Shown: piece by piece, positions 1 to 6,583 of the stretch
Numbering within the stretch: position 1 is the first letter of the stretch
Layout: every line of letters starts with the position of its first letter
Source of the DNA: CAZOZK01 sp964584245
GTDB taxonomy: Bacteria; Patescibacteriota; Microgenomatia; UBA1400; PJMF01
Assembly: GCA_964584245.1 (NCBI GenBank)
Contig: CAZOZK010000031.1
Location: 1 to 11,013 of the forward strand
Direction of reading: 5' to 3'
Length of the DNA: 11,013 nucleotides
Program-made: the position numbers and the translations under genes
Notes under the pieces: model-generated
The model's input: only the letters and a program-made list of their open reading frames with translations
Told to the model about the DNA's origin: nothing
Databases searched by the model: none

Positions 1-4
1 AGAA

Positions 5-589
5 TTACGGCCTCTTCGGAAACGTCCCTTCAGGAGCGTACCAATCTTTGACCTCAATACCGGTTACCGATTCTCCGGCTTCAACAACAACGGGCACCAG
101 TGAGTGATCTTTGCACTCTACAGACAAACCACAAGCAACTGCTTGGGTATAGCCACCAGCCAATCCTGGCATATCGAGTGGATAAGCCACCACGACATAT
201 GTTCCAGTATCTACTGAATTTATAGTAAAAGTTTGTTGATTGGTTTGTGTTTGTATCTTATAAAAAGTGGTAAAGTCCCCAGACTTGAATGCATAGACTG
301 CGAGTGGTGGAATTCCTGATGATGGATAGCCGAGCGATCCAGAGATGGAGCCCTTTAGTGGTGCTGTATTCACTATCTCTGCATCAGTCGTGCTTCTGTT
401 ACCTAGTTTTTTATCTGCAACAACCTCCGCGGTTTTTTCAGAATCCTCTGTGACTTCTCTATATTCAGGCTGTCCGATTTCATCTGTATACTGCTGTGTC
501 TGCGCAAAATCAGACCAGGCATAAAATGAAATGCCTCCAATTAAGAAGCAGGCAATTGCTACCAGAACGAGTTTGAGGTTTTGAAGCAT
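5..589 (-). CDS. Membrane-anchored extracytoplasmic protein with a beta-rich, transthyretin-like domain
   Basis: Uncharacterised protein of 194 residues. I start it at the ATG at 589; the reading frame also has a TTG at 595, which would lie between the -10 box and the ATG. One hydrophobic helix (about residues 4-24) follows a short N-terminus, so the rest probably lies outside the membrane. A polar stretch (about 25-75) leads to a C-terminal domain of alternating short strands. It contains GSISGSLGYPSSGIPPL and DTGTYVVVAYPLD, the style of carboxypeptidase-regulatory-like or prealbumin-like beta sandwiches. Two cysteines in ACGLSVEC could form a disulfide. It is divergent from the VOC gene, and the spacing of its promoter suggests a leaderless mRNA. 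No catalytic residues are evident, so binding or structure is more likely than enzymatic activity. The fold assignment is inferred from sequence style only. Confidence 0.75.
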   Translation of the reverse strand: MLQNLKLVLVAIACFLIGGISFYAWSDFAQTQQYTDEIGQPEYREVTEDSEKTAEVVADKKLGNRSTTDAEIVNTAPLKGSISGSLGYPSSGIPPLAVYAFKSGDFTTFYKIQTQTNQQTFTINSVDTGTYVVVAYPLDMPGLAGGYTQAVACGLSVECKDHSLVPVVVEAGESVTGIEVKDWYAPEGTFPKRP

Positions 590-595
590 ATCCAA

Positions 596-620
596 AGTAT
601 ACCGTACTTTCTGGTATACT
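596..620. promoter_or_regulatory. Inverted repeat holding back-to-back -10 boxes
   Basis: AGTATACC (596-603) and GGTATACT (613-620) are exact 8-bp inverted copies around a 9-bp spacer. Each arm contains TATACT, a good -10 box, one per strand. The plus-strand box at 615-620 is preceded by TGG, giving an extended -10 (TGnTATACT) for the VOC gene. The minus-strand box at 601-596 ends 7 bases before the ATG at 589, so transcription would start about at that codon. The symmetry could also be a repressor operator. No convincing -35 element is seen for either direction. Confidence 0.5.
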
Positions 621-658
621 CAAACCAGCTTAACTACCAAATACCGCAAAGGAGCAGC

Positions 659-1117
659 ATGGCACGTGTAAGTGTATATCTAAATTTTCCAGGCACAACA
701 GAAGAGGCTTTTTTATTTTACAAATCAGTTTTTAAAACTGAGTTTGATGGAGGAATTTCCCGATTTAGTCAGGTGCCTGATCATGATTCAGACATGAAAG
801 TATCAGAGGCAGAAAAAAACCTAGTTATGCATGTGTCTTTGCCACTTATGGGTGATTTTATGCTCATGGGCACAGATATCCCAAAATCATTTAAAACAAA
901 AGTCGAATTTGGTAACAATGTCTCAATTAACTTAGAGCCAGATACAAGAAAAGAAACTGAGCGATTGTATACTGCGTTATCTGCTGGGGGTAAAGCTGAG
1001 ATGCCATTGCAAGAAATGTTTTGGGGTGATTATTATGGTTACTGTACTGACAAGTTCGGCATCAAATGGATGTTTAATTGCTCTGAAAGAGTAGGCACTA
1101 AAAAAGCGCATTCATAA
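659..1117 (+). CDS. PhnB/YjdN-like VOC-superfamily protein
   Basis: A 152-residue protein of the vicinal-oxygen-chelate (glyoxalase/bleomycin resistance) superfamily, PhnB-like branch. Typical landmarks are the opening strand VSVYLNF, then EEAFLFYKSVF (15-25), EKNLVMHVSLPL (52-63), the GNN turn (86-88), and near the C-terminus MPLQEMFWGDYYG (116-128) followed by DKFGIKWMFNC (131-141). Length and motif order fit a complete single-domain member. The frame continues upstream to a TTG at 581, but the ATG at 659 is chosen because AAAGGAG (648-654) sits 4 bases before it and family homology begins there. The family is annotated in many ways (demethylubiquinone methyltransferase-like, YjdN), and most members have no proven substrate; function here is unknown. 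It is monocistronic and converges on the arginase-like gene with an 18-bp gap. Confidence 0.88.
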   Translation: MARVSVYLNFPGTTEEAFLFYKSVFKTEFDGGISRFSQVPDHDSDMKVSEAEKNLVMHVSLPLMGDFMLMGTDIPKSFKTKVEFGNNVSINLEPDTRKETERLYTALSAGGKAEMPLQEMFWGDYYGYCTDKFGIKWMFNCSERVGTKKAHS

Positions 1118-1135
1118 TTTTGTTAATCATTTCTG

Positions 1136-2017
1136 CTACAAATCAAACAAGGTACTAAACACTTTTTTAATGATTTCTTCTGTTTTTTTGGCACCTTCTT
1201 TTTGTGGATTGTACTCAACAAAATCGAGCGAAATTGACGGATGATTTTTAATTGCCATTAGAAAAATTGAAACCTGTTCAAACTCAAATCCGTTGGGGTT
1301 TGGAGTGCCTGTCGCTGACACAAGGTGCTGTGCAAACACATCAACATCAAATGAAATATGGAGGTGTGCAAAGTTGCGAGTCCATGATGCGATTTCCTGT
1401 GCTGATTCTGATGTGGCACGATGTGATGGATACACTTTTATTTCATGGTTTTCTATGTAGTTTTTTTCCGCGTCATCTAACACAAGATTGCCAACGTAGC
1501 GAAGTTGTGAAGGATTAATTTTTTTATTTGCAAGGGTATAGGTTTCAAATCCATCAAAAAAAGATCGCAACCACATACCGTGAAAATTGCCAGTGGTGCT
1601 GGAGTGCGGTGTGTTCAGATCTGCATGCGAGTCAAACATAATCAGACAAGTCGAATCCTCACCAAATCTTTCTAAAACGGTAGAAAGAGAAATGTAGGCT
1701 GTACTATGATCGCCGCCAAGAGAAATTAATTGTTGATCTTGTGGCCATTGCAGTAGTAATTGCTGAGCTGTTTGATCATACTTGCTGAGGATTTCTTGTA
1801 GATACTCCTGGTCTGCAAAAAATTCCGGCAAAGGAAATATTATTTTGAATGAATTTCCTTCAGGATTAGCTAGATCAGAAATTCCCAACAAACTACTCAA
1901 AGCATCATGGATAGTTACCGCCCCATCCTCAACCCCAGTATTCGGAATTTTATTTCCCATCGGCGGAAATTGTAGGCCAAGCCTTGAAGCCAGAACTGCA
2001 AAATAATTAGTGCTCAT
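1136..2017 (-). CDS. Arginase-family ureohydrolase
   Basis: A 293-residue binuclear manganese ureohydrolase. The metal-site motifs are complete: GGDHS (101-105, His104), DSHADLN (129-135, Asp129/His131/Asp133) and SFDVD (222-226, Asp224/Asp226). GNFHGM (143-148), ATGTPNPNG (235-243) and VEYNP (267-271) resemble arginase more than agmatinase, so arginine to ornithine plus urea is the first guess. Formiminoglutamase or another guanidino substrate cannot be excluded. The usual Asp-Pro after the DVD motif is replaced (DVDVFAQH), so the second metal-loop region is divergent. It is the last gene of the minus-strand operon, starting 17 bp after the S-adenosylhomocysteine hydrolase stop. AAAGG lies about 10 bases before the ATG as a weak ribosome binding site. 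The stop is TAG. Its link to S-adenosylhomocysteine recycling is unexplained. Confidence 0.85.
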   Translation of the reverse strand: MSTNYFAVLASRLGLQFPPMGNKIPNTGVEDGAVTIHDALSSLLGISDLANPEGNSFKIIFPLPEFFADQEYLQEILSKYDQTAQQLLLQWPQDQQLISLGGDHSTAYISLSTVLERFGEDSTCLIMFDSHADLNTPHSSTTGNFHGMWLRSFFDGFETYTLANKKINPSQLRYVGNLVLDDAEKNYIENHEIKVYPSHRATSESAQEIASWTRNFAHLHISFDVDVFAQHLVSATGTPNPNGFEFEQVSIFLMAIKNHPSISLDFVEYNPQKEGAKKTEEIIKKVFSTLFDL

Positions 2018-2034
2018 GAGCTATCAACCTTTGG

Positions 2035-3345
2035 TTAATATCTATATTCTTCTGCCTTAAAAGGTCCAGTTGCAGAAACACCAATGTAGTTGGCTTGGTC
2101 TTTAGTCAGTTTTGTCAGTTTGACCCCAATTTGGTCCAAGTGCAGTTTTGCCACTTTTTCATCCAAATGTTTTGGTAATACATACACGCCGACCTCATAT
2201 TTTTTAGTATAGAGTTCGATTTGTGCGAGTACCTGATTGGTAAATGAATTAGACATCACAAATGAAGGATGACCCATTGCGCAGCCCAAGTTCACCAACC
2301 GACCTTCTGCCAACAAAATAATTCGGTGGCCATCAGGGAAGGTATACATATCAACTTGTGGCTTGATAGATTTCTTTTTAATATTTGGAAAAGCATTGAG
2401 TGCAGCAACTTGAATCTCCACATCAAAATGTCCAATGTTACATACGATTGCGGTGTCCTTCATTTTTTTCATGTGCTCGATGCGAATAACATCTTTGCAG
2501 CCAGTAGCGGTTACAAAAATATCAACTTCAGAAATGACATCTTCAATTCGTTTGACCTCATAGCCTTCCATAGCTGCTTGGAGCGCACAGATTGGATCAA
2601 CTTCAGTCACGATGACGCGCGCGCCATTATTGCGCAGTGACTGGGCACTGCCTTTGCCAACATCTCCAAACCCAGCGACGAGAGCGACCTTTCCAGCCAA
2701 CATAATATCGGTAGCGCGGCGAATTGCATCAACCAAAGATTCTCGGCAACCATACAAATTATCAAATTTAGATTTGGTCACTGAGTCATTAACATTAATT
2801 GCCGGAAGTTTGAGTGTGCCTTCCTTAACCATTTTGTGCAGGTGATGTACACCAGTTGTAGTCTCTTCAGATACACCTTTAATTTCCGCCAGCATCTCAG
2901 GATGTTTTTCATGAACGAGTGTGGTTAGATCGCCACCATCATCGAGCAGCATGTTTGGTCCAACAATATTGTTTTTCTTGTCGCGAAATAACAGCGTCTG
3001 TTCCATGCACCACCAGTACTCAGCTTCAGTTTGACCTTTCCAAGCAAATACTGGAATGCCTGCTTTTGCAATTGCTGCCGCAGCGTGGTCTTGGGTAGAA
3101 AAAATATTGCATGATGCCCAACGCACTTGTGCACCGAGTTCAATCAATGTTTCGATAAGCACAGCAGTTTGAATTGTCATGTGCAACGAGCCAGTGATGC
3201 GCGCACCTTTGAGCGGTTTTGATTTTGAGAACTCTTTTCGCAGCGACATCAATCCAGGCATTTCATTTTCTGCCAAATGTAATTCCTCGCGACCCCATTG
3301 GGCGAGTGACATATCTTTGATTTTGTAATCTGAAAATTGTTTCAT
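2035..3345 (-). CDS. ahcY: S-adenosylhomocysteine hydrolase (adenosylhomocysteinase)
   Basis: Cytoplasmic NAD-dependent enzyme that cleaves S-adenosylhomocysteine to homocysteine and adenosine, relieving product inhibition of methyltransferases. The 436 residues look complete. Landmarks are TGSLHMT (51-57), SCNIFSTQDHAAAAIA (78-93), WKGQTEAEYWWC (102-113), DDGGD (135-139), SEETTTG (159-165), NDSVTKSKFDN (186-196), the NAD-binding AGFGDVGKG (224-232), CNIGHFDVE (302-310), and the C-terminal YRY that closes over the partner subunit's cofactor. The substrate-site lysine and aspartate in the TKSKFDN segment are kept. Its ATG overlaps the TGA of the upstream adenosine kinase by four bases (ATGA), implying translational coupling; AGGG precedes the start inside the kinase gene. 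This is the best-conserved protein in the window and the assignment is very secure. Confidence 0.97.
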   Translation of the reverse strand: MKQFSDYKIKDMSLAQWGREELHLAENEMPGLMSLRKEFSKSKPLKGARITGSLHMTIQTAVLIETLIELGAQVRWASCNIFSTQDHAAAAIAKAGIPVFAWKGQTEAEYWWCMEQTLLFRDKKNNIVGPNMLLDDGGDLTTLVHEKHPEMLAEIKGVSEETTTGVHHLHKMVKEGTLKLPAINVNDSVTKSKFDNLYGCRESLVDAIRRATDIMLAGKVALVAGFGDVGKGSAQSLRNNGARVIVTEVDPICALQAAMEGYEVKRIEDVISEVDIFVTATGCKDVIRIEHMKKMKDTAIVCNIGHFDVEIQVAALNAFPNIKKKSIKPQVDMYTFPDGHRIILLAEGRLVNLGCAMGHPSFVMSNSFTNQVLAQIELYTKKYEVGVYVLPKHLDEKVAKLHLDQIGVKLTKLTKDQANYIGVSATGPFKAEEYRY

Positions 3346-4301
3346 TGTGCCCTTTTGAGGTTAATTTGTTCTTTATACTGGTTATAATATCTCTTCATGA
3401 TTTGTGCAAGTGATGGCTTGTGTTCCTGTGTGCCAACTTTCTCGATTGCGTAGGCGGCGAGTGTTGCGCCCAATTGTGCTGATTGTGTGTGCGGCCAATC
3501 GCGGACGTATCCATACAAAAACCCTGCGCGAAATGCATCGCCAGCACCGGTAGGGTCTACAACTCCAGAAATTGCCACAGCAGGGGTGTGTTGTTCCTCC
3601 CAATTAGTATCCTGAGCATATATTTTGCTGCCTTTTTCGCCCAGCGTAATTACACACACTTTGACACTTTTAATAATTTCCGGAACGCTTTTACCAATTC
3701 TTTTCGAGAGAACACCCATTTCATAGTCGTTTAAAATAAGTAGTTGCGCCGTCTCGACACCTTTGTGCAAGACAGATTCGGGTAGAATGATGACTTGCTG
3801 TCCAACGTCAAAAAACAAGGGTTTGTTCATTCGCGCACAGGCATCAATCTGGACTTCCATCTGAGCGGGGTCATGTGCAGAAATAACAGTTAGCACATCC
3901 TGATCGGCGAATGGCTCGAGAGTTAGTGAAGACGCATCCCCCATCGCGCCAGGATAAAATCCTCCTACTTGGCAATTATTTTTGTCAGTGATCACACTGA
4001 AAGTGGCGGTTGGCAAATCCGAGTAGTGTACATGATCGATATTCACCCCTTTTCGCGCCAAAGCTCTCATGTAGGTTTTTTGTTCTTTGCCAATGGAGCC
4101 ATATAAAATTGGTTGCTCACCAAGCAGTGACAAGGAATAGGCGATATTTCCCGCGATACCGCCACGAGTTCGGCGCAAGTTTTGGATAAGAACCGAGATA
4201 GACAAAACATCCAATTTATCTTTGTGGATCATACTTTCAAATAGGCCATCAAAATTCATGATTTGATCTATTGAAAGTGAGCCGGTGAGAACGATCTTCA
4301 T
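3342..4301 (-). CDS. PfkB-family adenosine kinase
   Basis: A 319-residue ribokinase/PfkB-fold kinase, very probably ATP:adenosine 5'-phosphotransferase. From memory the N-terminal half (GSLSIDQIMNF, then RRTRGGIAGNIAYSLSLLG) and FYPGAM in the middle follow the pattern of mycobacterial AdoK and its bacterial relatives rather than that of fructokinases. The C-terminal PfkB signature DPTGAGD (249-255) is intact, with Asp255 as the expected catalytic base. Removing adenosine pulls the reversible hydrolase reaction forward, and this gene overlaps the hydrolase gene by 4 bp, which supports adenosine as substrate. The ATG at 4301 lies 1 bp after the stop of the CARDB gene and has no clear Shine-Dalgarno, so it probably depends on translation from upstream. 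Other nucleosides such as inosine or guanosine remain possible. Confidence 0.87.
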   Translation of the reverse strand: MKIVLTGSLSIDQIMNFDGLFESMIHKDKLDVLSISVLIQNLRRTRGGIAGNIAYSLSLLGEQPILYGSIGKEQKTYMRALARKGVNIDHVHYSDLPTATFSVITDKNNCQVGGFYPGAMGDASSLTLEPFADQDVLTVISAHDPAQMEVQIDACARMNKPLFFDVGQQVIILPESVLHKGVETAQLLILNDYEMGVLSKRIGKSVPEIIKSVKVCVITLGEKGSKIYAQDTNWEEQHTPAVAISGVVDPTGAGDAFRAGFLYGYVRDWPHTQSAQLGATLAAYAIEKVGTQEHKPSLAQIMKRYYNQYKEQINLKRAQ

Positions 4302-4302
4302 A

Positions 4303-5547
4303 TTAATAGGTGCGGTCTATTTTTAATTCTGAGGTATTTCCTGATCTATCTTTACATTGTACAGTGACCTCGTATTTTTTTCCTGGCTCTGCAGAAATAC
4401 ACGTTTTAGAAAATTTGTTATTTAGCTCAGTGTATGCAGTCCAGTCAGTCCACTGGTCCTGAAAGTTAAATCGTAATTGTGTATGAGTGCTCGGACCAGA
4501 TTCAACCGTTGCATCTTGGTCATCACGACAAAAAGTGGCTCGAAAATCGTAACAAATGTGTGGACCATTCTCACTTGTAGTTTCGAGATGTTCAGGATAA
4601 ATTGCTAAGTAAGGTTTACTTGAATCGGGAGAAATTGTGTATGAGAAACTCCTAATATTATCATTTTCATTTGATTCTGCTAGGGAATTATTTTGATCCA
4701 GTGTGTAGGTAATAGTGAAATTTCCAGGAGTTTGCGGTAAAAATGATACGGTTCCAGAGCTAATTGTTTCGCCACTACCAATTTCATCTATTTCAATAGT
4801 CGTGTTTTTGTTTAGCAAGTTGCCTTCCGTTGCGCCGGTTACATTTACAAGCACTTGCGTTTTTTTACTTCGTACTTTGCCATCATTTTTGATAGTAAAA
4901 CCATCACTAACTTTAGTTCCTTGTTTAAGTGTGCTTCCAGAACTAAAAGGCTCAGCTACCATTTCGTACAAATAGTAGAAAGATGTACCAGATTCAGTGA
5001 TTTGTCCACTTGGAGCTGCTTGTTTATTACTTTCAATAATTTCTTGGGCAAAGGGTCTCAGATCTAAATAAAAGAAAAGATTAGCTAAATCATTTTGTGG
5101 AACCGGGGTTGGAGTAGCTGTTGGTTTTGGGGTCGCAGGTTTCAGTAAGGGTGTTGGAGTTGGTGAAGCCTGGCCACTTTTCTTTGCTGATGGGCTGGCG
5201 ATTTCCAAATCTAGTATTTCTGGAACTGTTCCGTCGGATGGATCAGGATTTTGTGCTAGAGAATCTGCTTGATCATTAGCAATTTTTTTATCTTGTGATT
5301 CGCTGGGTTGGCCAGTTAGACTGAGTTGTCTTTTGTGAACAAAATAACCAGAAATGCCAAACAGAATTATAAATAGTGAGAGGCAGAATATTCCTAATAG
5401 AATTTTATTTTTTCCGATTGCATTAATTTTTTCTGAAAATGTGGTGGGTTCGTTTTGTTGGGGTTCGTCTTGGAGTGTGTCTGAGTTGTAGGCTTGATCT
5501 TCTTCAAATTCGTCTGAAATATCGGTTTGATTTTGAGTTGTGTTCAT
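4303..5547 (-). CDS. Single-pass membrane protein with CARDB domain and Cys-containing C-terminal domain
   Basis: A 414-residue envelope protein. An acidic, Gln-rich cytoplasmic N-terminus (1-47) precedes one membrane helix (about 48-70). Next come a low-complexity linker with a Pro/Thr/Ser-rich stretch (about 128-150) and a CARDB-like beta sandwich (about 198-306) ending in the characteristic ITYTLDQNNSLAESNENDN. A second beta domain (about 312-414) has four cysteines (332, 340, 383, 398) and an FN3-like ending, VQCKDRSGNTSE. CARDB domains usually mediate adhesion or assembly at the cell surface. There is no signal peptidase site, so the protein should stay anchored with its C-terminus outside. 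It is the first gene of the minus-strand operon, 1 bp upstream of the adenosine kinase, although a metabolic link is not apparent; sharing a promoter may be incidental. The domain call is from pattern recognition. Confidence 0.82.
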   Translation of the reverse strand: MNTTQNQTDISDEFEEDQAYNSDTLQDEPQQNEPTTFSEKINAIGKNKILLGIFCLSLFIILFGISGYFVHKRQLSLTGQPSESQDKKIANDQADSLAQNPDPSDGTVPEILDLEIASPSAKKSGQASPTPTPLLKPATPKPTATPTPVPQNDLANLFFYLDLRPFAQEIIESNKQAAPSGQITESGTSFYYLYEMVAEPFSSGSTLKQGTKVSDGFTIKNDGKVRSKKTQVLVNVTGATEGNLLNKNTTIEIDEIGSGETISSGTVSFLPQTPGNFTITYTLDQNNSLAESNENDNIRSFSYTISPDSSKPYLAIYPEHLETTSENGPHICYDFRATFCRDDQDATVESGPSTHTQLRFNFQDQWTDWTAYTELNNKFSKTCISAEPGKKYEVTVQCKDRSGNTSELKIDRTY

Positions 5548-5568
5548 AGTTTCATTTCTATGAGTGAC

Positions 5569-5597
5569 ATTGTCTCACGCAATAATCTTGAAAGCAA
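5569..5597 (-). promoter_or_regulatory. Possible promoter of the adenosine kinase/ahcY operon
   Basis: Read on the minus strand, TTGCTT (5597-5592) and GACAAT (5574-5569) are separated by 17 bp, and the -10 box is preceded by TGA, an extended -10 arrangement. The predicted start is about 15 bases before the ATG at 5547. The match to consensus is moderate. It lies on the opposite strand to the sigma gene's candidate promoter, so the two divergent transcripts could interfere with or co-regulate each other. Confidence 0.3.
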
Positions 5598-5601
5598 TTT
5601 G

Positions 5602-5610
5602 TGATATAGT
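5602..5610 (+). promoter_or_regulatory. Candidate extended -10 promoter of the sigma factor gene
   Basis: TGATATAGT fits an extended -10 box (TGn plus TATAGT). Transcription would begin near 5617, about 11 bases before the ATG at 5628. That leader would carry only AGGAAA (5618-5623) as a Shine-Dalgarno sequence. TTGAAA at 5588-5593 is only 11 bp upstream of the -10 box, too close for a normal -35. Confidence 0.4.
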
Positions 5611-5627
5611 GGTTTTCAGGAAATTAT

Positions 5628-6152
5628 ATGTCAGATGAAAAGAGCACTGTTCTTGTAGAGATGGCACAAGCTGGTGACGAGGGCGCTGTAGCTGCGCTTT
5701 ACGAACTATATTTCGACCCAATTTATCGTTTTTTTTATTGGCAGACGAACTCGAACACTGAGATTGCTCAAGATTTAACTCATGACACGTTTATTGAGAT
5801 GATTCAGTCGCTGCGAAATTTCCGTTTCAAAAGTAGTTTCAAGAATTGGCTGTACATGATTGCTAAACATGTATTAGCAAAATGGTTGCGATCTAAATAT
5901 GATTTGCCGACCACACAATTATTTGACAATTTGTCTCAGCCTGAAGAGAGTATTGATCCAGAAAAACAGTCACAGGTAGTGGTGCGTGTTGAAAAATTGT
6001 TATCCACACTTTCAAAAACTGAGCGAGAAGTGATTTCACTACGTTTCCTACAAAACTATACTACAAAAGAAGTGGCTATAAAATTGAATATTTCTGTTTC
6101 AAATGTAAAGGTTATTACCCATCGTACGCTTAAAAAATTACAAAACATGTAA
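5628..6152 (+). CDS. ECF-type RNA polymerase sigma factor (sigma-70 family)
   Basis: A 174-residue two-domain extracytoplasmic-function sigma factor that directs RNA polymerase to alternative promoters. Region 2 spans about residues 20-90. It opens GDEGAVAALYELYFDPIYRF, continues through IAQDLTHDTFIEMIQSLRNF (core binding), and ends with FKSSFKNWLYMIAKHVLAKWLR (-10 recognition and melting). A short acidic linker (about 104-118) leads to region 4 (about 124-173): LSTLSKTEREVISLRFLQNY, then the helix-turn-helix TTKEVAIKLNISVSNVKVITHR for the -35 element. There is no region 3 or C-terminal extension. The ATG has a usable AGGAAA 4 bases upstream. A small membrane protein follows after 21 bp and may be its anti-sigma factor. 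Which ECF subgroup it belongs to I cannot say. Confidence 0.93.
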   Translation: MSDEKSTVLVEMAQAGDEGAVAALYELYFDPIYRFFYWQTNSNTEIAQDLTHDTFIEMIQSLRNFRFKSSFKNWLYMIAKHVLAKWLRSKYDLPTTQLFDNLSQPEESIDPEKQSQVVVRVEKLLSTLSKTEREVISLRFLQNYTTKEVAIKLNISVSNVKVITHRTLKKLQNM

Positions 6153-6180
6153 CCATGTAGACACTCTATATATATGAAGG
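6148..6180 (+). promoter_or_regulatory. TGTAACCA/TATATA motif, copy 1
   Basis: TGTAACCA (6148-6155), CACT (6162-6165) and TATATA (6167-6172) recur with identical spacing at 6526-6558. The two 33-bp windows match at 22 positions without gaps, and the matches are clustered in blocks. TGTAAC resembles the -35 element of several ECF sigma factors. This copy includes the sigma gene's stop codon and the start of the next gene. If it were a promoter, transcription would start just inside that gene, so an operator or a chance resemblance is also possible. Confidence 0.35.
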
Positions 6181-6509
6181 AATTATTTTCAGTACCACTA
6201 GCAAGTGAAAAGTTCAAAGAAAATTTGAAACAAGAACTTTTGCAGGAGTATCGTGCTGTGATGAGTCATGATCCGCAAAAAAACTGGCTACAAACTATTT
6301 TTTCATCATGGAAGGGTATTACATTTTCAGGGGTTAGTTTTGTGATGATTTTATTTTTGGCTATTTCTGTTTCCAAGGTTTCCATTATTGATCGTGGCCA
6401 AAATACACCTGTAGCTTTTGAAGACTTTGAAACTGAATTGACAGATGTTTCTGTATTGCTTGAAGAAGATCAAGAGCTTGATTCTGCAATTAATTTTGAG
6501 ATTTTATAA
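6174..6509 (+). CDS. Small single-pass membrane protein, putative anti-sigma factor
   Basis: A 111-residue protein directly after the ECF sigma gene. Residues 1-47 should be cytoplasmic and contain an amphipathic helix (EKFKENLKQELLQEY, 12-26) that could contact the sigma factor. Residues about 48-72 form one membrane helix. The remaining 39 residues, outside, are strongly acidic and include ELTDVSVLLEED (88-99). This layout (short cytoplasmic helix, one membrane span, extracytoplasmic tail) and the gene position are those of an anti-sigma factor, but there is no zinc-binding HxxxCxxC motif and no family I can name with confidence. No Shine-Dalgarno precedes the ATG, and the 21-bp gap suggests translation follows from the sigma gene. 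The function is inferred from context. Confidence 0.7.
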   Translation: MKELFSVPLASEKFKENLKQELLQEYRAVMSHDPQKNWLQTIFSSWKGITFSGVSFVMILFLAISVSKVSIIDRGQNTPVAFEDFETELTDVSVLLEEDQELDSAINFEIL

Positions 6510-6525
6510 TGTTAGTTTAATGTTT

Positions 6526-6558
6526 TGTAACCACAGTATCACTATATATAGCGAAAGG
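6526..6558 (+). promoter_or_regulatory. TGTAACCA/TATATA motif, copy 2: candidate ECF promoter
   Basis: This is the better placed copy of the repeated motif: TGTAACCA at 6526-6533, CACT at 6540-6543 and TATATA at 6545-6550, in a 74-bp gap between genes. A TGTAAC -35 element would put the transcript start near 6558-6561, about 25 bases before the ATG at 6584. Control by the sigma factor encoded at 5628-6152 would make the secreted protein its target. This is inference from motif repetition and position. Confidence 0.45.
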
Positions 6559-6574
6559 CAGTTTTTAAAAACTG
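6559..6574. repeat. Perfect 16-bp palindrome before the secreted-protein start codon
   Basis: CAGTTTTTAAAAACTG is its own reverse complement. It ends 9 bases before the ATG at 6584 and begins where the predicted transcript from the preceding motif would start. It could be an operator for a dimeric regulator, or form a weak hairpin at the 5' end of the mRNA. No Shine-Dalgarno sequence lies between it and the ATG. Confidence 0.5.
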
Positions 6575-6583
6575 AACTAAATT

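Noticed and set aside
581..658. TTG-initiated extension of the VOC protein
   Set aside because: The added residues precede the start of family homology, overlap the divergent gene and the inverted repeat, and the ATG at 659 has a strong Shine-Dalgarno.
2269..2640. Open frame of 123 codons on the plus strand
   Set aside because: It lies entirely antisense to the well-conserved S-adenosylhomocysteine hydrolase gene and its translation shows no recognisable motif.
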